From Rubellicoccus peritrichatus (lineage in GTDB: Bacteria; Verrucomicrobiota; Verrucomicrobiia; Opitutales; Cerasicoccaceae), in contig NZ_CP136920.1 of NCBI RefSeq assembly GCF_033100135.1, forward strand, positions 2,971,001 to 3,035,000: 64,000 nucleotides of DNA, in the 5' to 3' direction. Shown one piece after another: positions 44,150 through 52,506 of this stretch. Made by a program: the position numbers and the translations under genes. Position 1 is the stretch's first letter. Each line of letters begins with the position of its first letter. The notes beneath the pieces were generated by a model. That model was not told where the DNA came from and ran no database searches. It saw only the letters and a program-made list of their open reading frames with translations.

Positions 44150-44878
44150 ATGCGCGATTCCAACATACCTTCGAAAAAGTTCCGCAGCACTCGCTGGAGC
44201 CTTGTCGTGAAGTCGCGCGGCGAAGGGGCTGAGGCTGAACAAGCGTTGGAGGACCTTTGTCAGCTGTATTGGTTCCCGCTCTACGCCTGGTGCCGGCGTC
44301 AGGGGCTTTCGGCGACAGATTCGGAAGATATGGTGCAGGGATTTTTTCAACAGCTGATCGAAAAGCGGATTTTGGACAGAGCGGACGCCAAGCGCGGTAA
44401 ATTACGGACTTTTCTCCTGACCGTGCTCCAAAGGCACATCAAGGACGAGCAGGGTAAGGCGAATGCCGGGCGAAGAGGTGGTGGCAATGTAGTGTCATTT
44501 GACTGTGCCATGGCTGAGGAATGGTATAAAGAGGAACCCGAGGGTGAAAGTGCGGATCATCTTTTTGACCGGCAGTGGGCCTTGACCATTCTGGGGAACT
44601 CTGTGGCGAAGTTGGAGGAAACTTTTGTCAAAAAAGACAAAGCGAAACTATTCGCAGCCATGAAACCATTTTTGAATGGAGATGGAAGTGCTGCTGAATA
44701 TGAAACCGCAGGGACGAGCGTTGGCATGACCCAGGGAAGCTTTAAAGTGGCTGTTCATCGGCTTCGAACGAAATTCCGTGAAGCACTGCGTGCAGAAATC
44801 ATGAAGACCCAGCCTGATGGCGAAAGTATCGACGAAGAGATAGAATATCTTTCAAAGGTACTGCGCGGTTCTATTTAA
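44150..44878 (+). CDS. ECF sigma factor (STPK-linked type)
   Basis: A 242-residue ECF-type sigma factor. Residues about 27-115 are the region-2 helices (LYWFPLYAWCRRQGLS, SEDMVQGFFQQLIEKRIL), and residues about 195-225 are a region-4-like helix-turn-helix (SVGMTQGSFKVAVHRLRTKF). The linker is longer than in simple ECF factors. It is followed 15 bases later by a Ser/Thr kinase gene, an arrangement seen in Planctomycetota and Verrucomicrobiota where the kinase is thought to control the sigma factor. It starts 109 bases from the giant cytochrome gene in the opposite direction, which may be a target. Confidence 0.85.
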   Translation: MRDSNIPSKKFRSTRWSLVVKSRGEGAEAEQALEDLCQLYWFPLYAWCRRQGLSATDSEDMVQGFFQQLIEKRILDRADAKRGKLRTFLLTVLQRHIKDEQGKANAGRRGGGNVVSFDCAMAEEWYKEEPEGESADHLFDRQWALTILGNSVAKLEETFVKKDKAKLFAAMKPFLNGDGSAAEYETAGTSVGMTQGSFKVAVHRLRTKFREALRAEIMKTQPDGESIDEEIEYLSKVLRGSI

Positions 44879-44893
44879 TCATACGGTCTTTTC

Positions 44894-46510
44894 ATGTCGA
44901 ACCCTCCGGATAATCCATCACCACGAAAACGCCTCGAAGGTTTACGGGCGGACCTTTTAATGGGGCAGGGGATTGGCGAAAAAACGGATGAGACCATGTT
45001 ACCTGTCATTGCTGGCTTTGAAGTTCGAAAGCTCATCGGTCGCGGAGGAATGGGGTCGGTCTACTTGGCCAAACAAATCAGTCTGGATCGTGAAGTGGCC
45101 GTCAAACAGGTCATTGCCAAGTTAGGTAATGATGATGCATTCTTAGATCGGCTCGAACGCGAGGCCCGCATCATGGCCAGGATGCGTCATCCGAACATCG
45201 TGACCGTTCATAACTTTGAGCGCGTGGCTGGAGGCAGGGCCACGATTGTCATGGAGTATATTGAGGGTGGAGACCTCCGTGATCAGATCAACCAGAACCC
45301 CAAAGGGATGCCTTTGGCCAGTGCGATCAAGTGGACTCAGGAAATTGCTGATGCACTTTCCAAGGCACATCAATCGGGCGTGGTTCACCGTGACATGAAG
45401 CCTGAAAATATCTTAATTGGTCACGACGACGTCGCCCGTGTAACAGACTTTGGCCTTGCTCTTCCGTTGGGTGAGAATGCGACCCGTCTGACTCTCACTG
45501 GTTCGACGGTTGGAACAGTTGATTATATTTCCCCCGAAAGTTTCAATGCCTCTGAGCCGGATGCACGCAGTGATCTTTATTCCCTTGGTGTGATCGTTTA
45601 CGAGATGCTAACTGGGAAGGTGCCTCGTGGGAATTTTAAGGCACCACACGAAGTTCGGAGTGAAGTGCCAGTGTCGGTCAGTCATGCGGTTATGCAGACG
45701 CTGAAGTCTGACCCGAATGAGCGCGTTCAATCAATGGATGACTTTCTTGAGCTTCTCAAGGCAACGCCCCGTAGAAGTATGCGCCCGATTTCGATCATCC
45801 TTATACTTGTGGCTGTTGTTGTTGGATTATGGATGATTCCATGGTCATCTAAAGAGAAAGAAACTCCTGACTCTACTTTACCGCAGGAAAAAGAAGAACA
45901 GATAACGCAGTCCCCCTTGGATACGGAACCGATGGAATCAACGGAGCTTTTTATCGCGAATGTTCCCGTTTATGGTGAGTGGATTAATCTACTGTCACCT
46001 GCAAACAAGGAGTTGGTTCGTATTTCCGGTGGGTGGGAAATCAGTAATGGCGAAGTGACGACGGATGATGGCGTTTGTATTCTTGCGCTACAAAAACACC
46101 TGCCGGAATCCTATGATGTTCGGACAACTTTTGTTCGCTTGTCCGGTAGATACTCAATTGCTGTTTTCTTTGCCGCCAACGGTACAGTTGGCACCGTTGA
46201 TATAGATGGTTGGGAAGATCACTTGTCCGGGGTACAAAGCGTGGATTATGTTGATCTGCGTCGCCGGCAAAACTTTATCTTTCCCATCGAAAACGGTCGC
46301 CGCTATACCCTGCAAATCGAAGTGCGCCCTGATCATGTCAGGGTGCTGATTGATGACGAAGAAAAATGCATTTTTGATATAGGAGGCAAAGAGCTCGGAG
46401 TCGTCTTCCCCTGGGCCTGGAATCCCACTCCAAGTGATGCATCCCTCGCAATCGGCTCATACGAAAGCCCAACTCGCTTTGAGAAAATCGAGTGGCGAGC
46501 CGTTGAGTAG
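44894..46510 (+). CDS. Transmembrane Ser/Thr protein kinase with extracytoplasmic beta-domain
   Basis: A 538-residue PknB-type kinase. Residues about 40-290 form the kinase domain: GRGGMGSVYLA (P-loop), HRDMKPENI (catalytic loop) and DFGLAL. One transmembrane helix follows (IILILVAVVVGLWMIPW, about 298-315). Residues about 355-538 outside the membrane form a beta-sandwich resembling LamG/DUF1080 domains, which often bind saccharides. It likely senses an extracellular ligand, phosphorylates partners and, with the adjacent ECF factor, alters transcription. The ligand and targets are unknown. Confidence 0.87.
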   Translation: MSNPPDNPSPRKRLEGLRADLLMGQGIGEKTDETMLPVIAGFEVRKLIGRGGMGSVYLAKQISLDREVAVKQVIAKLGNDDAFLDRLEREARIMARMRHPNIVTVHNFERVAGGRATIVMEYIEGGDLRDQINQNPKGMPLASAIKWTQEIADALSKAHQSGVVHRDMKPENILIGHDDVARVTDFGLALPLGENATRLTLTGSTVGTVDYISPESFNASEPDARSDLYSLGVIVYEMLTGKVPRGNFKAPHEVRSEVPVSVSHAVMQTLKSDPNERVQSMDDFLELLKATPRRSMRPISIILILVAVVVGLWMIPWSSKEKETPDSTLPQEKEEQITQSPLDTEPMESTELFIANVPVYGEWINLLSPANKELVRISGGWEISNGEVTTDDGVCILALQKHLPESYDVRTTFVRLSGRYSIAVFFAANGTVGTVDIDGWEDHLSGVQSVDYVDLRRRQNFIFPIENGRRYTLQIEVRPDHVRVLIDDEEKCIFDIGGKELGVVFPWAWNPTPSDASLAIGSYESPTRFEKIEWRAVE

Positions 46511-46581
46511 GTGCGATGTCTTGTGCTTCCAGGGTAACGGAGTCCCAAAAAGTAAATCTGAATGAGCGCAAGAATTGGACA

Positions 46582-49500
46582 CTACTCGCTGGCCTCCACA
46601 TTGAGCCTGATGAATGCTGTGCCAATGGAATCGCTGGTTACGCGGAAAGTATGGTATTCATATTCAGCGCTTAAAGTTGGGAGGCCACTGGTTACGGCTG
46701 GAGTAATTTCGGTGAAATCGATGTTCGTGAAGTCAGCTAGGTTTGAACTACCTTGCAGAGTGTAACTAATGCCATCGACTTCAGCAGTTGGATTGGAGGT
46801 GCCAGCAAAAGTTGCAGGACTTCTCGTTGCGAAAGTAACCGTATAATAGTCTTGGTTGGATATTTCGGTGAACGATGTAAAAAGAATATCGCTGAGTGTA
46901 TTGTAATTAGATACGTCTAGATCGAACGCGAACTCGTGAATATTCGGAATGAAATCATTGTCCGAGTCGAGGCTGTATCCGTCATTATCATTGAGGGTAA
47001 ATCCATTTGCCAATGCCCAGAGAGCGTAAGGTGTGTCATTGTCAATAATACTGACGATAAAGGTTCCTTGTTGGGGTTCACCAATCGCTTCAATAACGCT
47101 AACGGTAATGCTACTAGTATGGTCGCCTTCGTCGATCGGGTCGTCTACTGCAATGATATTGATCGTCGCCGATGTGCCAAAAAATGAATCCAGCATGATA
47201 TCCATTTGACCAGGCTGTGGCATTTGGACGTTCAGGTCCGTTGAGGATAAATCGATTTGCTCAGAGTCAAATTCGAGCGTGACGATGATTGGTTCGGTTA
47301 TTGAAGCTGGCCCGGTGACAGTGATGGTGTCGCCAGAGAAATCACCTTCTATAACCACGGTTTCACTATCGTCGCCTTCAACGGTGACTTGCCCTGCGGT
47401 GACGGGCGCGCCAGGCACGGAATAGGTTAGCAGGACTTTGTTATTCTCGCTGGAGATGGACCAGGCCCCGCTCCCGGAGGTGAACTCGCTGTCATCCAAC
47501 TCGAAGTCGAGCGAGCTGAACCCGGACACGGTCGAGGCGCTCAAGATTTCGAAGGACTGGGTTGTATTGTCAAAGTTGGCTAATGAATCTTGTGAGATCT
47601 TGATCGTGGTTAAGCCGGAGAAACTGACTGTTCCTGAACTATCAATATGATCCCAATCGGTTCCCGATGAGCCCGTCCAATCGCTGATTTCCCACTCATA
47701 AGTAGATTGATCCTCGAAGCTGAGATCGTCGGTGGTCAGCTGTCCCGCCGAATTACCAGGAGCAATAATAGCGAGGCTCCTTAAGGTAAGCGAACCATTG
47801 ATGTCGCCTGATCCCGCGAACATGTTACTCTCGGTGGTGTAGCCGCCGCTTACGTTGGATAGATCCAACGTGGCCCCGCTTGCGATGTTGATGAGCATAT
47901 CATTGATATCGGTTGCGTCGGTGAAAAAGAGAGAGCCGGCATCCACATCAATTTCGAAAGCGCCGATCAGGCTATTGCTAATGTAGAGGTTGCCGCTTCC
48001 TTGCTTGGTCAGGTTCTCGGTGGTGCTTATCGCTCCGGCAAAGGTAAGCGTTGAGGTGCCAGCGATATCAATCGTTGCATCGGCCATGAAGTCCAGGCCG
48101 CTGTTGATCGTGTGACTTCCCGAAGTGGAACTAACGGTTATGTCTCCAGAGGCAACCGTGAGCGTGCCATCGTTCAGAGTATAATTACTGGTGCTGTTGA
48201 AAATCAGTTCCAGTGCAGACGGATTAGTCGAGAGGTCGACGGTGAACCGGGTCGGGCTGGCCGGAAACGTTACTGTGGATATCGCCCCAGGCTGAACGCT
48301 GCCCAGATTCCAGTTTAGCGGTTCAATCCATTCTTCGGAGGAAGTGCCTGTCCAGGTAGCGTCGCCGGTCACGAGGACTTGGCGAGTGGTGATACCGGTG
48401 TTCCCTTCTGCATCGGTTGCCGAATAGGTGACTTCATAGCTTCCGTACGCGTTGTTATTGATGTTGCTGGTGTCCACAACGATGCTGCTGCTAAGGTCGC
48501 CATCACAGGCGTCGTTTGCCGCCGCGCCGCTGTCGCTAAAAGTGCCGCCGATCGGTATCGATACAGAAGGAGCGCCGTAGAGCGTCATCTGAGGAGCGGT
48601 GGTGTCGACGACATAAACGGTGCGGGTAACCGTATCGGCTACGTTACCACTGGAATCGGTCGAGTTATAGGTAACGATGTAGGTGCCTTTCGTTCGGCGG
48701 TCGACGGTGTCACCGCCGATGACTGGTAAGAGGTTTTGATCACAGGCTTCGGTTACCGTAACGCCAGGCTCGCTGTAGTATTCTAAAGTACATTCTACCG
48801 TCATTGGATTGTCGCCGTTTAAGGTCAAGACGGGCGCTGTGGTGTCTTGAACAATGACCGTACGACTCACCTGAATGGCATTGTTGCCGCTGGAGTCAGT
48901 CGCATTGTAGGTGACCGTGTAAGTGCCCAGCTCGCTGGTATTGACGGCATCTCCACCGATAATCACGGAGACGTTGGAATCGCAGGCGTCGTTTGCCGTC
49001 GCGCCTTGCTCGGTGTAAGTATCTACTCCACATTCAAGCGTGATGGATGCATTGCCCGTGAGGGAAATGACTGGTGACGTGGTGTCCACGACCGACACGG
49101 TCAGCGTTGCTGTGCCAGTGTTACCCGCATTATCGGTTGCGCTAAAAACGACGTCATAGTCGCCCAAAGTAGTTACATCAACCGTGTCGCTGGTTGTGGC
49201 AGTTAAGCCGGTATCGCAATTGTCCGTTAGCGTAGTGCTGGGAGCGGTGAAGGTGTCGACATTGCATTCCAAGGTCATGGTGTTTCCGCCGGTAATCGTG
49301 ACCACTGGCGCCGTCGTATCTACTACATTAACGGTGCGCGTCACGGTGACCGCAGCGTTCGAAGAACTGTCCTGCGCGTCGTAGCTCAGAATGTATTGGC
49401 CTACGGTTGTAGTATCGACGGAACCGCTAATGGTAACCGATACGTTGGCGTTGTCACCGATATCGAATGCGGTGGTTGTTGCGGGTTCGGTGTAAGTATC

Positions 49501-51945
49501 GCCACATTCAACGGTCATGACCGCATCTCCGGCCAAGGTGATCACCGGGCCATCGGTGTCGGGGGCGGTGTAGTCCAGGTAAATGTTGTCGCTGTCCTCA
49601 CTAACCGACCAAGTGCCGCTGCCGGGGAAATCAGTCGCATCAATCGTAATTGCGGACGCATCAAAGCCAGTGATGCCGCCTGATCCATCGTTGATGATAT
49701 TGAAGGACTTGGCGGCCTCGCTGAAGTTCGAAACCGTTGAGCCCAGGATCTTGATCGTCCATTTGTTGGCCGACGTAGCGTTGATGGTAAGGTCGTTGTG
49801 GTTCCATTCGTCCCAGCCGATTCCACCGTCTTCTTCCCAATCGATTACCTCCCACTCATAGGTGAAGCCACCCGAGATGGTGGCGGCATCGTGGGTTTCG
49901 AAAGCGCCCGCGCTATTGCCAGGAGCCATGGTGCTGCCCGAGGCCAGAATAATGTCGCCATTGATGCTACCGCTGCCGGCCAAGGTTTGCCCGCTGGCAA
50001 TCGTGTAGCCGGAGGAGTGCGCGTCGACGTTGAGATTTCCATCAATGATCAGGTTGGCAGCGCTGCTTAAGGAGCCGGTGGAGGTGAGCAGCACGCGTCC
50101 GTCCAGCACCGAAAAGTCTCCCGCAAAGGTGTTCGTGCCGCTGAGGTGGAGTGTGCTGTTGCCCAATTTTGCGAACTCACCGTCTCCGCTGATCACGCCG
50201 CTAAAGGTCGTTTCCGAATTGTTGTAGCCCATGAAGAAGGCGCCAAGGACATTCAGCGTTCCTGCCCCGGATAGGCCTCCGGCTGATTGAAAGCTGGTTG
50301 CTTCGATCTGTAGCGTGGTTCCGCTCGGAACATCAAAGGCGGCGCTGTCGCTGAGAACATCATTGCCGTCCAGCTTAAGCGTTCCGCCGCTGAGCCCGAG
50401 AGCGCCAGTAAAGCTGGAGGTAGATGCATTTACCGTGAGGCTGCCGCTACCGCCTTTAATCAGATCACTGGCTCCGGTCAGTGTTCCCGAAAAGGTGCTG
50501 TTGCTGTTGTCGACACCAACGGTCAAGTCTCCATCGAGGTCAATGATTCCCGTTCCACTGATGCTCCCCAGACTTTCGTCAGAAACGGGATTCAACGTGC
50601 CTGAGCTGGCAACGTTTACCAGCGAGGCGTCGGGTAGACTGCTGCCGCCACTGGCAATAATTGTTTCACTTTGAATATGGATCTCGCCCGAAAAGGAGTT
50701 GTTGTTGCCAGACAGGGTTTGGCGTCCGCCACCCTCTTTGATCAGATCTGAAGAACCAGCGAGCCCTCCAGAGAAATTGTGGTTCTGGTTGTCCTTACCA
50801 ATCGTCAAGTCGGCGTCCAATTGAACCGTTCCGCCACCTTCGATGCCGCCAAGCTCCTCGGGGTCTTCGACTTCAAGCGTTGCGCCACTGAGCACGGTTA
50901 CCTTGGAGCCATCGGGAACTACGTCATTGGTGGTGGTGGCGTTAAAGTAACCCGAAAGAACGACCGTGCCTTCTTCGACTCTCAGGTCGCCCGTCCAGGA
51001 GCTTGCGTCTCCCTTCAAGGTGTGCGTGCCCGTTCCGGTTTTAATGAGATCTCCCGAGCCGTTGTAAGTCTGCAGGTGGGCGGCAAAGTGTGTGGGCATG
51101 TCCTCGTTGGCGCTGCCAATCGTGAGGTCGTCATTGATGTTGAGCGTTCCAGCAAAATTCAAACCGCCGAACGTCGAAGCTTCGTTCACGGTAATAATGG
51201 CGTCTGAATTGGATAATACGACCGCGCCGAGAGTAAGCCCTTCACCGTCGGCGATGATGAGATGGGAACCTGTGATGCTGAAATCGGTACCAGTGTAATT
51301 GTCTGTGCCCCCTTTAAATTGTATTTCTGAGGTTGGGAGCCCCGCGATAATGCTGATCTTCTGGCTGCCTTCCAACTCTCCATGAAAACGTAGACGGGAA
51401 TAGCCGCCCATGATAATGTCCGACTGAAACTGGTTGGTATCGGGAAATTCCACATCACTATAGATATCGAGCGTTCGGTAGCTCGAGTTGCTCAAGCCCT
51501 GGCTGGTGAAGCTATCAATATACAGTTGCCTGTTGATCGTTAGCTTATAATCGCCGGCGGATTGACCAATCTGGGCAGATTCTCCAGCATCCATCTCGAT
51601 CGTTAGGTCGTTGATGGAGCGATTGCCGTCCAGGTCGACATTCACCGAGGTGCTAAACCAGGCATAAAAGTAGGCTTCTCGGTCTGAACCTGGTGAGTCA
51701 TCGTTGCAGTCTAATTCGTCTTCGTCGAAAGGATTCAGGTCGTTCGATAAATCGTCGTACCAATCGGGTACCGTGGAAATATAGCCTTGGCAGTCATTAA
51801 ACCAGTTGCTGCCGGTCCCCCATTTACCGCCGTTAACTCCGTTCCAATAGTAGGTGCTCAAGGATTCGGAAGCGGCAAATACTGAATTGATTATTAAAAC
51901 AATAGGGGCTAAAGCCACTAGCTTTGATAGTGTGAAAAGTTTCAT
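46582..51945 (-). CDS. Giant secreted adhesin-like protein with PATR and DUF5011/HYR-like repeats
   Basis: 1787 residues with signal peptide (cleavage near VFAASES). Residues about 60-750 are beta-helical, with autotransporter-associated (PATR) repeats such as GTLTGASDLIKGGSGSLTV. Residues about 795-1193 contain five DUF5011/HYR-like Ig repeats of about 80 residues, most starting DTTAPV. Repeats 2-4 keep two cysteines each (EC...NCD/ACD), likely disulfide bonded; repeat 1 keeps only the first and repeat 5 only the second. After more PATR-like sequence a Calx-beta-like segment and a DNDFIPN stretch precede the C-terminal module. No autotransporter barrel is present, so it is not a classical type V protein. 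Likely a surface adhesin or matrix protein. An intergenic divergent region separates it from the DUF1566 gene. Confidence 0.82.
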   Translation of the reverse strand: MKLFTLSKLVALAPIVLIINSVFAASESLSTYYWNGVNGGKWGTGSNWFNDCQGYISTVPDWYDDLSNDLNPFDEDELDCNDDSPGSDREAYFYAWFSTSVNVDLDGNRSINDLTIEMDAGESAQIGQSAGDYKLTINRQLYIDSFTSQGLSNSSYRTLDIYSDVEFPDTNQFQSDIIMGGYSRLRFHGELEGSQKISIIAGLPTSEIQFKGGTDNYTGTDFSITGSHLIIADGEGLTLGAVVLSNSDAIITVNEASTFGGLNFAGTLNINDDLTIGSANEDMPTHFAAHLQTYNGSGDLIKTGTGTHTLKGDASSWTGDLRVEEGTVVLSGYFNATTTNDVVPDGSKVTVLSGATLEVEDPEELGGIEGGGTVQLDADLTIGKDNQNHNFSGGLAGSSDLIKEGGGRQTLSGNNNSFSGEIHIQSETIIASGGSSLPDASLVNVASSGTLNPVSDESLGSISGTGIIDLDGDLTVGVDNSNSTFSGTLTGASDLIKGGSGSLTVNASTSSFTGALGLSGGTLKLDGNDVLSDSAAFDVPSGTTLQIEATSFQSAGGLSGAGTLNVLGAFFMGYNNSETTFSGVISGDGEFAKLGNSTLHLSGTNTFAGDFSVLDGRVLLTSTGSLSSAANLIIDGNLNVDAHSSGYTIASGQTLAGSGSINGDIILASGSTMAPGNSAGAFETHDAATISGGFTYEWEVIDWEEDGGIGWDEWNHNDLTINATSANKWTIKILGSTVSNFSEAAKSFNIINDGSGGITGFDASAITIDATDFPGSGTWSVSEDSDNIYLDYTAPDTDGPVITLAGDAVMTVECGDTYTEPATTTAFDIGDNANVSVTISGSVDTTTVGQYILSYDAQDSSSNAAVTVTRTVNVVDTTAPVVTITGGNTMTLECNVDTFTAPSTTLTDNCDTGLTATTSDTVDVTTLGDYDVVFSATDNAGNTGTATLTVSVVDTTSPVISLTGNASITLECGVDTYTEQGATANDACDSNVSVIIGGDAVNTSELGTYTVTYNATDSSGNNAIQVSRTVIVQDTTAPVLTLNGDNPMTVECTLEYYSEPGVTVTEACDQNLLPVIGGDTVDRRTKGTYIVTYNSTDSSGNVADTVTRTVYVVDTTAPQMTLYGAPSVSIPIGGTFSDSGAAANDACDGDLSSSIVVDTSNINNNAYGSYEVTYSATDAEGNTGITTRQVLVTGDATWTGTSSEEWIEPLNWNLGSVQPGAISTVTFPASPTRFTVDLSTNPSALELIFNSTSNYTLNDGTLTVASGDITVSSTSGSHTINSGLDFMADATIDIAGTSTLTFAGAISTTENLTKQGSGNLYISNSLIGAFEIDVDAGSLFFTDATDINDMLINIASGATLDLSNVSGGYTTESNMFAGSGDINGSLTLRSLAIIAPGNSAGQLTTDDLSFEDQSTYEWEISDWTGSSGTDWDHIDSSGTVSFSGLTTIKISQDSLANFDNTTQSFEILSASTVSGFSSLDFELDDSEFTSGSGAWSISSENNKVLLTYSVPGAPVTAGQVTVEGDDSETVVIEGDFSGDTITVTGPASITEPIIVTLEFDSEQIDLSSTDLNVQMPQPGQMDIMLDSFFGTSATINIIAVDDPIDEGDHTSSITVSVIEAIGEPQQGTFIVSIIDNDTPYALWALANGFTLNDNDGYSLDSDNDFIPNIHEFAFDLDVSNYNTLSDILFTSFTEISNQDYYTVTFATRSPATFAGTSNPTAEVDGISYTLQGSSNLADFTNIDFTEITPAVTSGLPTLSAEYEYHTFRVTSDSIGTAFIRLNVEASE

Positions 51946-52506
51946 GAAAATAGACTAAAGACATCACAGGGAATTGGGGCCGCATAAAATAGGGGGAAGC
52001 CCTAAATGATTGCAAGGAATCATTGTCAAAACGAGAACTTCTCAGGCAATCGATTTACGATTGCATCTTTTTGAGTGACTAATGCCTGCCACTCATCGCA
52101 TTTCTGCCAGTCAACCTTTGGCTTGCCATGGGAAATTATGCGATACTCACAAACAGCATAACCATGATAGGCATGGTGCTATGATTTGTTGAGTTTTGAA
52201 AGCGCTTTGCTGTGGCCTGGATAAGGTCACTCAGGTTCAAGTGTCATTTCAAATGAACCATTCCAAACTTTAAATGGTTAATTGAAACGGCTTTTTATAA
52301 TGTCCGAAGTGCTAATTTAGATGACGTAATTCATGTTACATTCAGGTATGGCGGAGTGAGTTAAGGTGACGATACTAAAAGAATTACAATAAGTATGCAA
52401 ATTTACACTAAAAGAGGGGTTTTATGGGGATTAGGGTTAATTAGCAGTCGCAAAAATTTGAATTTTTCTTAATGTAGGCTTAATAGTCATTCATTAACGA
52501 AACCAA
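51946..52506. promoter_or_regulatory. Divergent control region between two large surface-protein genes
   Basis: A 561-base stretch without a gene. It holds a small hairpin ACCATG-5-CATGGT (52161-52177), ACCATT/AATGGT inverted arms at about 52257-52278, the 11-base CAGGTATGGCG also found in the repeat at 23717, and a CTTAAT direct repeat (52468-52484) next to the rightward gene. Confidence 0.4.
52468..52484 (+). promoter_or_regulatory. CTTAAT-N5-CTTAAT direct repeat (candidate OmpR/PhoB-type site)
   Basis: CTTAAT occurs at 52468-52473 and again at 52479-52484, an 11-base spacing typical of OmpR/PhoB-family binding. The same arrangement lies at 58331-58347. The ATG of the DUF1566 gene is 23 bases downstream. 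Confidence 0.45.

Noticed and set aside
48360-49560. Possible tandem DNA repeat in the giant protein gene
   Set aside because: The similarity is at protein level (five Ig-like domains of ~80 residues); the DNA copies are diverged, so it is not a DNA repeat array.
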